From CAKSHP01 sp045636325 (GTDB lineage: Bacteria; Bacillota; Clostridia; UBA1381; UMGS1253), in contig JAZTXH010000011.1 in NCBI GenBank assembly GCA_045636325.1, positions 62,001 through 126,000 of the forward strand: a stretch of 64,000 bases of DNA, in the 5' to 3' direction. A program made the translations under genes and the position numbers. The notes beneath the pieces were generated by a model. It did no database searches. It had not been told where the DNA came from and worked only from the letters and a program-made list of their open reading frames with translations. This document shows, piece by piece, positions 18,318 through 27,759 of this stretch; the first letter of the stretch is position 1; each line of letters opens with the position of its first letter.

Positions 18318-18821
18318 TTATAACAGCTTTTTTAGTGCTTCAAGCCGTGGGTCTATCTCTTGTTTATCGCAACCGCAATCACCGACATTCAAATCCTTCC
18401 CACATTTCGGACAAACGCCAAGGCAATCTTCCTTACACAGATAGCGGATTGGCAAATTCATAAAAATGTAATTTGAAACAATCTCGTCTAACTCAAAACG
18501 GTACCCCGAAAAGATAATAACATCTTCATCATCGGTCATCTGCACATTACTGCCCTCGTACAAAAGCGACTCTTCAATCTCAAAGTCAAGATTTTCCGTT
18601 AAAGGTTTGCCGCATCTTCCACAATTAACAAGCATTTCGCACTCTGCGCGCCCGTTAAGACACAACACCCCGCCCACATTTTTAACGTTTACATCTACTT
18701 TTACAGGCTTTGGAAAGCTGATAAGCTCACCCATGTAAGGAATGCTTTCCACATCACATTCACCCACAAAAGCTTTTTCACTTCCCACATTTTTAATAAG
18801 TTCAGATAATTCAATAAACAT
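18318..18821 (-). CDS. yceD: YceD family protein (DUF177, rRNA accumulation)
   Basis: 167 aa. It has the YceD layout: an N-terminal beta part, a CGRCGKPL cysteine pair in the middle, a DFEIEESL stretch, LDEIVSNYIFMNLPIRYLC, then a C-terminal CKEDCLGVCPKCGKDLN metal-binding tail. It is linked to 23S rRNA or 50S assembly and almost always lies before rpmF, as here (81 bp upstream). Confidence 0.92.
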   Translation of the reverse strand: MFIELSELIKNVGSEKAFVGECDVESIPYMGELISFPKPVKVDVNVKNVGGVLCLNGRAECEMLVNCGRCGKPLTENLDFEIEESLLYEGSNVQMTDDEDVIIFSGYRFELDEIVSNYIFMNLPIRYLCKEDCLGVCPKCGKDLNVGDCGCDKQEIDPRLEALKKLL

Positions 18822-19004
18822 ATTTCACCTCATAAAACCGCAATGAATATTATACTAATAAAATTCCCGATTGTCAAGTTTTTTCATAATTTTTTTTAAT
18901 AATTTTGTAAATTTCACCGATTTTCTCATAAATTATTATTTTTTTAATCAACTTGTTATAAAACATTACCATATTTAATTGTTTTTTTGTGTTATTGACG
19001 AAAA

Positions 19005-19547
19005 TTAAAGCTCATTTGCATCTGTTCTGCTCCCGTCCGATGCGCCCTGAACTTCATAAGAAGTATCAGGCGTGGGTGCTATAGTCGGCTCAGGAGTGGG
19101 AGTCGGCTTTGGAGTTGCAGTCTTTTTAGGGCTCTTGCTTGGCTTTGGTGTCTTTTTGTTTTCTTTGTCTTTATCGGAGTCCTCATTATTTTTGTCCTTA
19201 TCTTTGTTGTCTTGCTCGTCAACGGGGCTGTCTTCTGCCTCTTCCTCGTCATAAAAACCGCTTTTGTATTTTTCTATTTCTTCTTTTAATTCGGTATTTT
19301 CGATTTTTAAAGCTTCGTTTTCAATCTTCAGTGTGCTCAGGCGGTCTGTCTGATTTTCAAACGCGCCTTCTCCTCCGCCCGCAAATGTGGCAACCGCCCA
19401 TATGCAAAGAGCAACAATAATAATTAAAACTGCGCTTAAAATACTGATTACAAGCCCTTTATAGTCTTTTTTTCTGTAATGAACGCTTCTGTAGTATTTT
19501 CCGTTTTTCACATCTGACACCTCTTTTTTGTATTTTATGGTTTGCAT
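19005..19547 (-). CDS. Hypothetical single-TM protein with coiled coil and Thr-Pro-rich tail
   Basis: 180 aa. A basic cytoplasmic N-terminus (about 30 residues) is followed by one TM (about 32-56) and a coiled coil (STLKIENEALKIENTELKEEIEKY). A strongly acidic/lysine-rich linker and a proline/threonine-rich tail (PKPTPTPEPTIAPTPD) come next, then a short folded-looking end. The topology suggests a divisome- or wall-spanning protein, but I do not recognise a family. Confidence 0.7.
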   Translation of the reverse strand: MQTIKYKKEVSDVKNGKYYRSVHYRKKDYKGLVISILSAVLIIIVALCIWAVATFAGGGEGAFENQTDRLSTLKIENEALKIENTELKEEIEKYKSGFYDEEEAEDSPVDEQDNKDKDKNNEDSDKDKENKKTPKPSKSPKKTATPKPTPTPEPTIAPTPDTSYEVQGASDGSRTDANEL

Positions 19548-19566
19548 TAATTTTGCGTAAATTGGC

Positions 19567-19586
19567 GGGCGATTCCTGAATCGCCC
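19567..19586. repeat. Intergenic palindrome, family A (GGGCGATTC-type)
   Basis: GGGCGATTC at 19567-19575 and GAATCGCCC at 19578-19586 flank a 2-nt centre, followed by CCTACGA. The same core with small changes recurs at 27724-27749. Confidence 0.75.
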
Positions 19587-19611
19587 CTACGATGTATATA
19601 ATTCAAATCTT

Positions 19612-19640
19612 ATATTGATTTTATCGGATAAAATCAATAT
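19612..19640. terminator. Hairpin after addA
   Basis: ATATTGATTTTAT and its complement form a near-perfect palindrome with a 3-nt loop, 24 bp past the addA stop on the minus strand. The stem is A/T-rich and no clear U-tract follows, so termination is likely but not certain. Confidence 0.55.
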
Positions 19641-19663
19641 CATAATTTTGATAACGCTCCAAT

Positions 19664-22600
19664 TTAATCAACCTTAACCGCCTTATCACATGAAAAAAAG
19701 TATATATACTTTTCAATTTCTGCTTTTTCTCTTTCGTTTGCTTCAAGCATTTTTTCAAGTGCCATTTCGTAAAGCTTAAGCTGCGGTGTATATTTTAAAA
19801 CAAGGCTTTCAAGGCAAGACTCATCAGTAACTCTGTCCGTTTTATAATCTAAAAGAACAATTTTACTGTCCTCTTTAAAATAACAGTCAATAATTCCCTG
19901 AAGAAGAATTTTTTCATCGCCGGTATATTCGTGATAAACAAAGGATGCATCAATATTTATTTCAAAGGGAATTTCGCGAAATACCGCTCCTGAGCTTATC
20001 ATACGCACACCTAAATCGCTTTTAAAAAAGGTAAGGATTTTTTGAATATTGGCATATTTTATCTGCTCCTTTGTTAAAAATCCTTCATCAGAAAGCCTTT
20101 GAATAAGATTTTCAATATCACTTGAGCAAGGCCTTTTTGAAAGGTCTGCCTTTTGCATTATATAATGAATTATGCTGCCTCGTTTGGCGGCGGTAATGCC
20201 CTTTTCATCCTTTAAAAACTCAGGCATTTTCACAAGACTTTCTTCAGGCTTTATATAGCTTTGAGAGTCAATCTCGGTGTTTATAATTCTTTTAAGCTCT
20301 GTTACGGAAAGCTTTTTTGCAATATATTTACCCATAGGATTTTTATATTTTGCCGAAAGGGTATTTTTTATTGCAATTTCCGAAACATCATCTTCAGTGC
20401 TTTTTTCATCGCCAGATAAAAATTCAATCTCGTCAAATTCGGCATGCTCAGTGGTAATAGTTACTTTTAAATCAATATTACTTCCCGTCGGGGCAATATT
20501 GCCGCTACTTAAAACTTTCCCCTGAGGGCAACGCATAAGTGCCGGCACAATCCAGTCAGCATATTTTTTTGCATCACGCATACGGTAAACCGGAAGTGAT
20601 ATACTTTCTGCCTCCGATGCAATTTGTTCCCATTCTTCAAGGCGTTTTTTTAAATTTTTCACATAGCCTGTCATATAAAGCTTTTCTCTTGCGCGGGTAA
20701 GGGCAACATACAAAAGCCTGAGTTCCTCTGACAAAAGCTCGTCTTTTATAACATCGGCGATTACATTCCTTATAATAAGGGGCGCTTTGTAGCGCAAATC
20801 AGAGTCCACATAATTTACGCCGATGCCAAGCTTTTTATGCATCAAAACCGACTCTGTCAAATCGCTTAAGTTAAAACTTTTATTAATTCCTGCCAAAAAC
20901 ACAACCGGAAATTCAAGACCCTTGCTTTTATGAATACTCATAATTCTTACAACGTCCTGATTTTCTCCTAAAAGTCTTGCACCCTTACTGTCTTTTGGTT
21001 TTTCGGCTAATTTTTCAATATAGCTTACAAAATTGAAAAGGCCTTTATAGCTTGTCTGCTCAAAGTTTTCGGCTCTCTTTGCAAGCAGTCTTAAATTGGC
21101 GCGCCTCATCTCACCGCCGGGCATTGCACCAACATATGCAAAATATCCCGTATCCTGATAAAGAGTGTAAATAAGCTGATAAACAGGCATATACTTTGCT
21201 TTTTTACGCCATGTGCCAAGCATTTGCTTAAAAAAAGTGCATTTTTCTTTTAACGCTTCATCCTCACCTGAAGATGCATAAGTGCAAAGGGCCTGATATA
21301 TATTATTTTTTGTATCTGCCATTCTGAATTTTAAAAGCTCGTTTTCAGAAAATTCAAAAATTGGACAGCGAAGCACAGCTAAAAGAGCAATATCCTGACG
21401 GGGATTATCAATAACGCTTAAAAGGCTTTTCATTACACTTATTTCTTCCGAGTCAAAATATCCGCCGCCCACATCCGCAAAACATGAAATACGGTTTTGC
21501 TCCATAATTTCGCAAAAAAGCGCGGCATCTTTTTTTGGTGAGCGCATTAAAATAACAATATCTTTAAGGCGTAAGGGGCGCATACCCTCTGTCTTATCAT
21601 ACACTTCAAAGCCGCTTTTCATAAGGCTTTTTATATGTTTGCAGATTGCATTAGCTTCTGCTGAAAAGCTTACAAGCCCGTCTGCTTCCGTTTCATCTTC
21701 TTCCGTCTCATTTTTATCTTCAGGGGTAACCAAAATAAGCTCGCTTGCATAGTTTTCACCGCTGTTTTCAGGGTAATTGGCTGCAAAATTAAGCCTCTGT
21801 GTTTTATCATATATTATTTCTCCAACAGTCGGACTGCTTATCTGCTCAAATATAAAGTTAACACAGTCAATAACCTGACTTCTGCTGCGAAAATTTTCTG
21901 CCATTATAACCCTTTGGTTTTCGCCTGTTTCATTAGAATATGTGTCAATTTTTTCTTTGAAAAGCATAGGGTTTGTGTGTCGGAAGCGGTATATGCTCTG
22001 CTTTAAATCTCCCACCATAAAAATATTATTCCCTCTTGATATAAGTGAAAAAATCATCTCCTGCATTTCATTGGCGTCCTGATATTCGTCAATTAAAATT
22101 TCTTCATATTTTTCTTTTAGATTTTCTGCCGCCTTTGACGGTATTATATCGCCGTTTCCATCCCTGCAGCTAAGCACCTTTAAGCAGTAGTGCTCAATAT
22201 CGTTAAAGTCAAGCAAATTTCTTTTTATTTTAAGCTCCGAGAAGCGTGCATCAATCTCTGTCATAAGATTAAAAAGTGCTTCCACTTTAATTTTTGACTG
22301 AGAAAGCTTTTCTATTTTAATATCAAAGTTTTCAAAATACGTTTTATAAGCATATGAAAAATCTTCTTTTGCTTTATCGCGGATTTTTGAAAGATAGCCT
22401 TTAAGGGCATCATTTATGCCGTTTTTAGCAGATGCGCGGGTAAGCGAAAAACCTGCAAGGGCGCATTCTATATCTTTTCTTGTGCCGTTTTTTACGGCAT
22501 ATTCAATTCCCTCAAGCATTGCAATATCTGTGTTGAATGCCTCGGCATATTTGTATAAAAATTCCTCTGCCGCCGCTTCTTCTGCTGCAATACGGAATGC

Positions 22601-23275
22601 TGATATATGGCGCTTTGCCGTAATCAAAAGATTTTTTATTATAATTTCATAATAGGGCGTATTTTCAAAATCCGATATATTATCATAGGCATCCTTAGCC
22701 TCTTTAATCCATTCTTCGTAAAACGGCATAGACTTTACAAAGCCAAGAAGCTTTAAAACAAGGTCTTTAAGGTATGTATCTCCACGCTGACCTGAATATG
22801 CATCCAAAAGAGAATAAAATCCGTCATCACCACTTTCATAAAAATACTCAAAGGCTTCATCTGTTGCCTGCTGTTTTAAAAGTTCTGCCTCACTTTCATC
22901 ACATATCAGGAAGTCAGGGTCAATATCGAGGCTTTGAAAATTATTTCTTATAACACGAAGACAAAAGGCGTGAATTGTTGAAATATCCGCATGACTAACC
23001 AAAATTGCCTGACTGGACAGATAAGTATTATCAGGTTCTTCTTCAAGCTTATCTGAAATGGCTTTTTTAATATCCGCTTTCATTTTAGATGCTGCAGCTT
23101 CTGTAAACGTGGTAATTAAAAGCTTTTCAATACCTGATGCAGGATTTTGAATTTTTCTTATAATACGCTCAACAAGCACTGCAGTTTTACCGCTGCCTGC
23201 CGCCGCTCCAACTATTAAATTACATCCGCTTTTTTCAATTGCAGCGGTTTGTTTTTCGGTCCAGTTAACAGCCAA
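19664..23275 (-). CDS. addA: ATP-dependent helicase/nuclease subunit A
   Basis: 1203 aa, the usual AddA length. It has a UvrD-type helicase: Walker A GAAAGSGKTAVLVERI (about residues 23-38), motif II LIDEYQDANEMQ, then MVGDLKQSIYRFR, SIHKSKGLEFPVVFLAG and LYVALTRAREKLYM. The C-terminus is a RecB-type nuclease with KIVLLDYKTDRV. With AddB it resects double-strand breaks and recognises Chi, in place of RecBCD. It lies 90 bp downstream of addB. Confidence 0.97.
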   Translation of the reverse strand: MAVNWTEKQTAAIEKSGCNLIVGAAAGSGKTAVLVERIIRKIQNPASGIEKLLITTFTEAAASKMKADIKKAISDKLEEEPDNTYLSSQAILVSHADISTIHAFCLRVIRNNFQSLDIDPDFLICDESEAELLKQQATDEAFEYFYESGDDGFYSLLDAYSGQRGDTYLKDLVLKLLGFVKSMPFYEEWIKEAKDAYDNISDFENTPYYEIIIKNLLITAKRHISAFRIAAEEAAAEEFLYKYAEAFNTDIAMLEGIEYAVKNGTRKDIECALAGFSLTRASAKNGINDALKGYLSKIRDKAKEDFSYAYKTYFENFDIKIEKLSQSKIKVEALFNLMTEIDARFSELKIKRNLLDFNDIEHYCLKVLSCRDGNGDIIPSKAAENLKEKYEEILIDEYQDANEMQEMIFSLISRGNNIFMVGDLKQSIYRFRHTNPMLFKEKIDTYSNETGENQRVIMAENFRSRSQVIDCVNFIFEQISSPTVGEIIYDKTQRLNFAANYPENSGENYASELILVTPEDKNETEEDETEADGLVSFSAEANAICKHIKSLMKSGFEVYDKTEGMRPLRLKDIVILMRSPKKDAALFCEIMEQNRISCFADVGGGYFDSEEISVMKSLLSVIDNPRQDIALLAVLRCPIFEFSENELLKFRMADTKNNIYQALCTYASSGEDEALKEKCTFFKQMLGTWRKKAKYMPVYQLIYTLYQDTGYFAYVGAMPGGEMRRANLRLLAKRAENFEQTSYKGLFNFVSYIEKLAEKPKDSKGARLLGENQDVVRIMSIHKSKGLEFPVVFLAGINKSFNLSDLTESVLMHKKLGIGVNYVDSDLRYKAPLIIRNVIADVIKDELLSEELRLLYVALTRAREKLYMTGYVKNLKKRLEEWEQIASEAESISLPVYRMRDAKKYADWIVPALMRCPQGKVLSSGNIAPTGSNIDLKVTITTEHAEFDEIEFLSGDEKSTEDDVSEIAIKNTLSAKYKNPMGKYIAKKLSVTELKRIINTEIDSQSYIKPEESLVKMPEFLKDEKGITAAKRGSIIHYIMQKADLSKRPCSSDIENLIQRLSDEGFLTKEQIKYANIQKILTFFKSDLGVRMISSGAVFREIPFEINIDASFVYHEYTGDEKILLQGIIDCYFKEDSKIVLLDYKTDRVTDESCLESLVLKYTPQLKLYEMALEKMLEANEREKAEIEKYIYFFSCDKAVKVD

Positions 23276-23318
23276 TGCGTTTTCCTCCTTTGTGATTTTA
23301 GTTTTATGTAAATTAGCG

Positions 23319-23364
23319 GAATGTCGGCGAGCGCCATTCCCTACGAACTCCCTCCGGGAGGGAG
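23319..23364. repeat. Two adjacent intergenic palindromes
   Basis: An imperfect palindrome at 23319-23340 (GGAATGtcGGCG / CGCCATTCC) is followed by CTACGAA and a second palindrome, CTCCCTCcgGGAGGGAG, at 23348-23364. The second abuts the addB stop codon at 23366, so it may also end the addB message. It is part of the dispersed palindrome set in this region. Confidence 0.7.
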
Positions 23365-23365
23365 C

Positions 23366-26300
23366 CTAATACATCTTTCTCAGTGCATCGTGGACTTCGT
23401 CATTTTTCATTTTATTTAAAACAGTTGGACTTTCTTCCTTTGCATTAAAACGGCACACAGCTTTATACCTGCAGTAATCACAAGGTGCCTTGCCTGAATA
23501 ACTGCAGGGCGAAATATCAATTTTTCCGTTTAAAATATTTTCGCCTATTTTTTTAAGCTGAGCTTTTGTGTGCGCAAAAATTCTGTCAAATTCATCTATT
23601 GTGGCAACCTTTGAATAAGCTGAATACCCACCGCTTTTCAAATATTCAACAGGTAGAATTTCAGACTTTGTAAAACCTGTGTTATCCATAAGTGAAATTA
23701 TATCGTCATCGGCTAAAACAAGTCCATCAAGTCGCATTTTGTTTTCAATCTCACGCTTTGCCTGAGCTTCATCAATAAAGTCAGTTTTTGAAATCATAGG
23801 TTCTTTTATTTTAAAATAAAACATTGCTGCGGCTTTTCCGCCCTTTAAAGTAGCGGCGCACATATAAACCGCCAATTGCAAATCAAGACCATGAAAAGCC
23901 TTGTCTAAATGAAATTCTTTTTCGCCTGATTTATAGTCAACCACGCGGTAGTATGTTCCGTTCGGTGTTTCGCATTTGTCAAGCCTGTCAATAACGCCGT
24001 GAATTTTAAGCTTTCTGCCGCTGTCTAAAACAATTTCAACTGCGGGCAGCTTGCCACCCTCTGTGCCAAATTTTAATTCACATTCCACAGGCTCAAAGCT
24101 TCCGATGCAAAAATGCTTTACTAAAACAAGCGCACAGCGGCAAAGATTTTTTTCTATTCTTTCCAAAAGATAGCGGTTTGCCTTAGTGTCAGCCGCAGAG
24201 CCTTTTAAAATGTTTGCACAAAAGGCGTTTGTTATATTTGAAAGCCTTGCCTTTATTTCCTCTTCTGTAAGGATTTTAAAGTTAATTTTTTCTTCTGCAC
24301 AGGTCTTTATAAACTCCTCAAGTACGTTATGCATTATAGAGCCGATATCATTAAGTCCGATTTTTAAAACCTTTCTTTCCTTTGCCTTTAAGGTGTACTC
24401 AATAAAATATGAAAACGGGCATTTTCTATAGGTTTCAAGGCGGCTTACAGAAGAATTTATGCCGCTTTTGTAGATAATGCTTAAAAGTTTATTATCTAAA
24501 GGACCCGCAATATTTTTAAAGTTAAGCGCCTTGTCAGCCATGGCAATTTTTGCTTTGTATTCACTGTCATTTTTTAAGATATTGTAAACCTTTGTCCATA
24601 TAATACTTTTTTCCCCATCGGATGCAAAGTCTGCCATAGCGGTGCAAAGATTTAAATATGCCGGATACTTTGAATTATACTGATAAGGGTATGCCCTTTT
24701 TTTGTCAAGATTTGAATATGTGCCGAGAGCAGGAATAATCTTTCTTATTTTATCTGCCATTTCTGACTTATTTTGAGCATTTGACTCAAAATCAGAAAGA
24801 CTATAAGTTACATAGACCCTTTCGTCCGCTTTAAAAAGCGCTTTATATTCATTAACTCTGCCTGATGTTATTTTATTTTTACACGCAGGTGCAAGAGTAA
24901 TACCAAGATTTAATAGCTTTTCACGCTCGGCATCGGAAATCATACCTTCCTCACCGCCTGTAAATAAAAATTCACCGGTGTTTGTGCCAACAAGAAACAT
25001 TAGTTTGCAGTCCGCTGCTCGGGCATCTGTAGCCGAGCAAAACAAAACCTCATCAACAGTTTGAGGTATAAGTGATATATATTCATTTTCAAAGCCTGAT
25101 TTAAGCATATTTTTCATTTGCTTTATGCCGATTTTATCGTCACCCGCAATATCTACAAGTGAGTCTAAAACAGAAATTATTCCGTTATATGCTTTTATAA
25201 AAAGATTTGAATAAACTATTTTGCCGTCTTTTTTAAACTCTTCTGAAAGCTCTGATATCTTTTTATCAGCTTCAAGGCTTGTCAAAAATTCAAATATGGA
25301 CTTTGCCCCTTGCCTTACAGTGTTTTTAGAGCCAATGCCCTCTTTAAGCTTTATAAGGGGCGCAATAACTTTTCTTCGAATTTGGTCTGCCTGTTTGGCA
25401 AGTGTTTCCACACTTTCTGACATAAAGGAGTTTTTATATGTCCAGTCATTTTCACTAAGCCATTTTGACTTATCAATTCCTGCTTCTAAAACATAATTTT
25501 CCAGTATATCCGTTTCTTCATCAGTTATTCCCGAAAAACCCGATTTTAAATATAAAAATACGTTTTCATAGGTAAAACCGTCTATTAAAATATCAAATGC
25601 AGATAAAAGCATATTAGAAACCGGACTTTCCGAAACGTTTGTTTTATCTGACTTAAAATATGCAATATCATACATTTCAAAACATCTGTCAAGTGCTTTT
25701 TCATAAAGAGCAATATCACCTGCGCAAACGCAGATATCGCTTCTTTTATACCCCTCTTTGGTGCATAAATGATTAATTTCCCCTGCCACAAATTCAAGCT
25801 CGGAAAAAATGTCCGATGCTTCAAAGACATTTATATTTTCCGATTCTCCCCTGTAAGGTGTTACCTTATATTCTGTATAATTTTTTTCAAGTGCCAAAAG
25901 GTCAGGTCTTTTTTTGTGTCGCAGATTATCCTTCATATAAGTTATTTTTAAATCAAGCCCCAGCCGAAAGCACATATCTTTTATATTTTCAACGGTTTTG
26001 CTTTCATTTTCAAAAAATGTGTTTGCCTTAAACGGGGCATTATCGCCGCACAGATAAAAGCTTACGTTTTTTGCGCGCTTTAAAATAACCTCAAGCATCT
26101 TATAATGTGAGGGTAAAAAGTCAGAAAATTCATCTATAAAAATGCTTGCGTCCTTTAAATAGTCAAGCCCCGAAAGTTTTGCGGCTGCCAAGTAGATATC
26201 ATCTTCAGAATCATAATAATCTTTTGAAAAAAGGCTTATGTAGCGCCTGTATATTTTTGAAATGTCTGATAGTTTATCACAAAGCATCTGCCCTGAAAAT

Positions 26301-26728
26301 TGGCTCGCCACTTTGTCTATATCATCAGGTGTAACACCGTATCTTACAAGCTCGCTTATCTGGGAAAGCATTTTTTTTGAAAAGCCGAACTTTTCGGCAC
26401 TGTTTTTATAAACCGAAAGATTTTTTTGCTCTAAATAAACCGCGCGTGAAATAAGCATTGCCTTTGCAGAGGCTGAAAGACTTACAAGTCCTCCCCTACC
26501 GCTTTTTTCAAAAATTCTGCTGCAGAGCCTTTTAAATGTGATAACGCTTGCCTTGCCCTCAAAGCAAGCACCAAGCCTCCCTGCAAGAGCAGCCTCGCTT
26601 TTATGACTGAAACCGTCAGGGACGATGCAGTAGATATTATTTTCAGTTTTTGAAAGACGGGCAATTTCGTTATAACAGGCAGTGGATTTGCCACTACCGC
26701 TTCTGCCCAAAATAATGTTTACGCTCAT
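23366..26728 (-). CDS. addB: ATP-dependent helicase/nuclease subunit B
   Basis: 1120 aa. I start it at the ATG at 26728 (MSVNIILGRSGSGKST), which has an AGGTG site; an in-frame ATG 45 bp earlier lies in the repeat region. Walker A is GRSGSGKST. The C-terminal nuclease has YYRVVDYKSGEK, and the four iron-sulfur cysteines are visible: one in TYRKCPFSYF (about residue 770) and three in CSYSGKAPCDYCRYKAVCRF near the end. It forms the AddAB recombination complex with the downstream gene. Confidence 0.96.
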   Translation of the reverse strand: MSVNIILGRSGSGKSTACYNEIARLSKTENNIYCIVPDGFSHKSEAALAGRLGACFEGKASVITFKRLCSRIFEKSGRGGLVSLSASAKAMLISRAVYLEQKNLSVYKNSAEKFGFSKKMLSQISELVRYGVTPDDIDKVASQFSGQMLCDKLSDISKIYRRYISLFSKDYYDSEDDIYLAAAKLSGLDYLKDASIFIDEFSDFLPSHYKMLEVILKRAKNVSFYLCGDNAPFKANTFFENESKTVENIKDMCFRLGLDLKITYMKDNLRHKKRPDLLALEKNYTEYKVTPYRGESENINVFEASDIFSELEFVAGEINHLCTKEGYKRSDICVCAGDIALYEKALDRCFEMYDIAYFKSDKTNVSESPVSNMLLSAFDILIDGFTYENVFLYLKSGFSGITDEETDILENYVLEAGIDKSKWLSENDWTYKNSFMSESVETLAKQADQIRRKVIAPLIKLKEGIGSKNTVRQGAKSIFEFLTSLEADKKISELSEEFKKDGKIVYSNLFIKAYNGIISVLDSLVDIAGDDKIGIKQMKNMLKSGFENEYISLIPQTVDEVLFCSATDARAADCKLMFLVGTNTGEFLFTGGEEGMISDAEREKLLNLGITLAPACKNKITSGRVNEYKALFKADERVYVTYSLSDFESNAQNKSEMADKIRKIIPALGTYSNLDKKRAYPYQYNSKYPAYLNLCTAMADFASDGEKSIIWTKVYNILKNDSEYKAKIAMADKALNFKNIAGPLDNKLLSIIYKSGINSSVSRLETYRKCPFSYFIEYTLKAKERKVLKIGLNDIGSIMHNVLEEFIKTCAEEKINFKILTEEEIKARLSNITNAFCANILKGSAADTKANRYLLERIEKNLCRCALVLVKHFCIGSFEPVECELKFGTEGGKLPAVEIVLDSGRKLKIHGVIDRLDKCETPNGTYYRVVDYKSGEKEFHLDKAFHGLDLQLAVYMCAATLKGGKAAAMFYFKIKEPMISKTDFIDEAQAKREIENKMRLDGLVLADDDIISLMDNTGFTKSEILPVEYLKSGGYSAYSKVATIDEFDRIFAHTKAQLKKIGENILNGKIDISPCSYSGKAPCDYCRYKAVCRFNAKEESPTVLNKMKNDEVHDALRKMY

Positions 26729-26747
26729 ATTTTTCACCTGCAACAAG

Positions 26748-26880
26748 AATAATGAATAGTGAATTTGTGTCATGATGCGCTACGATGTAGGCATCGTCTT
26801 ATACAAATATTATAATATTAAATCACATCGTTGTAGGGTGCGGATGCCACTCGCGTGCCTCGTGGGTGCATCCGCCACGA
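26748..26880. repeat. Composite intergenic repeat region between addB and lgt
   Basis: It contains a degenerate AATGAATAGTGAATT stretch (about 26750-26768), the palindrome CTACGATGTAGGCATCG (26772-26788), and a longer one around TGCGGATGC / GCATCCGC (26838-26875). Related AATAGTGAATAAGGAATAGG appears at 51639-51658. It has no coding capacity and looks like accumulated small repetitive elements. Confidence 0.6.
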
Positions 26881-26905
26881 ATTTACATCAAATTAATTTC
26901 GCCGT

Positions 26906-27694
26906 TCAATTCTGCATTTTGCACTTTGCATTTATTTTTATAAGCATTATAATTCCCAAAACAAAAATTGCAACGCTCAACAACTTTGAAAGCGGAAGCC
27001 CAAAAATTAACAAAACATATTCTGCATCCCTTAAGCCTTCAAGGAAAAACCTGCCAATGCCGTACCATATAAGGTAAAGGGCAAAAATTCTTCCATAAGC
27101 TTTATTATATTTTGAATATGTAATAAGCAATATAAAACCAATAAGCTGCCAGATTCCCTCGTATAAAAACAAAGGATGCACCGGTGGGGCAGAATTTATG
27201 CTCATGCCCCAGACGGCACTCGTATTCTTACCGTAAACCTCTGCATTAACAAAATTTCCCCATCTGCCGATTATCTGTCCTATCATAAAAGACGGAGCCG
27301 CCAAATCAAGGGCCGGCAGAATTTTTATACCTTTTATTTTCATATAAATCATACACGAAAGCACTGCAAATGTAAGACCTCCGTAAATTGAAAGACCACC
27401 ATTCCATACTGCAATTGCGCCTAAAATGCCGTCTTCAAGACAGCTTGGGTCACCAATAACATAAAAAAGCCTTGCCCCTACAATAGCACTCGGCAAACCC
27501 ACAAGCACAAAGTCAAGTACTGTTTCGCTCGTTATGTTATATTTTTTAGCACGGCTTAAAGCAAACAAAACCGCCAGAACTAATCCGATACCTATTAAAA
27601 GACCGTAATAATGAATTTTTATGCCGAAAAGTGAAAATGTTTGGTTTATATCAAATTCAAGCCCAAGACCAGGAAATGCAATGTTATTTTTCAT
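26906..27694 (-). CDS. lgt: Prolipoprotein diacylglyceryl transferase
   Basis: 262 aa from the ATG at 27694 (AAAGGAG at 27701-27707). A membrane enzyme with about seven TM segments, it attaches diacylglycerol to the lipobox cysteine. Family motifs are HYYGLLIGIGL, GARLFYVI, GGLSIYGG and IGRWGNFVNAEVYG with the essential Arg-Trp-Gly-Asn. Its last residues (NAKCKMQN) are read from a TGCATTTTGCACTTTGCATTT repeat that also supplies the end of the frame. A likely substrate in this window is the lipoprotein at 53.9 kb. Confidence 0.95.
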   Translation of the reverse strand: MKNNIAFPGLGLEFDINQTFSLFGIKIHYYGLLIGIGLVLAVLFALSRAKKYNITSETVLDFVLVGLPSAIVGARLFYVIGDPSCLEDGILGAIAVWNGGLSIYGGLTFAVLSCMIYMKIKGIKILPALDLAAPSFMIGQIIGRWGNFVNAEVYGKNTSAVWGMSINSAPPVHPLFLYEGIWQLIGFILLITYSKYNKAYGRIFALYLIWYGIGRFFLEGLRDAEYVLLIFGLPLSKLLSVAIFVLGIIMLIKINAKCKMQN

Positions 27695-27723
27695 AGTATT
27701 CTCCTTTGGATTAATTTGTGCCA

Positions 27724-27749
27724 CAGGGGCAATCGACGAATCGCCCCTG
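27724..27749. repeat. Intergenic palindrome, family A, second copy
   Basis: CAGGGGC at 27724-27730 and GCCCCTG at 27743-27749 surround AATCGACGAATC. It shares the GAATCGCCCCT core with 19578-19588 and lies in the 65-bp gap between the M16 peptidase gene and lgt. Confidence 0.7.
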
Positions 27750-27759
27750 CGCGTACCAT

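Noticed and set aside
19072..19420. Plus-strand frames rich in Gly, Val, Leu or Ser
   Set aside because: Shadows of the low-complexity Thr-Pro and Asp-Lys tail of the minus-strand gene.
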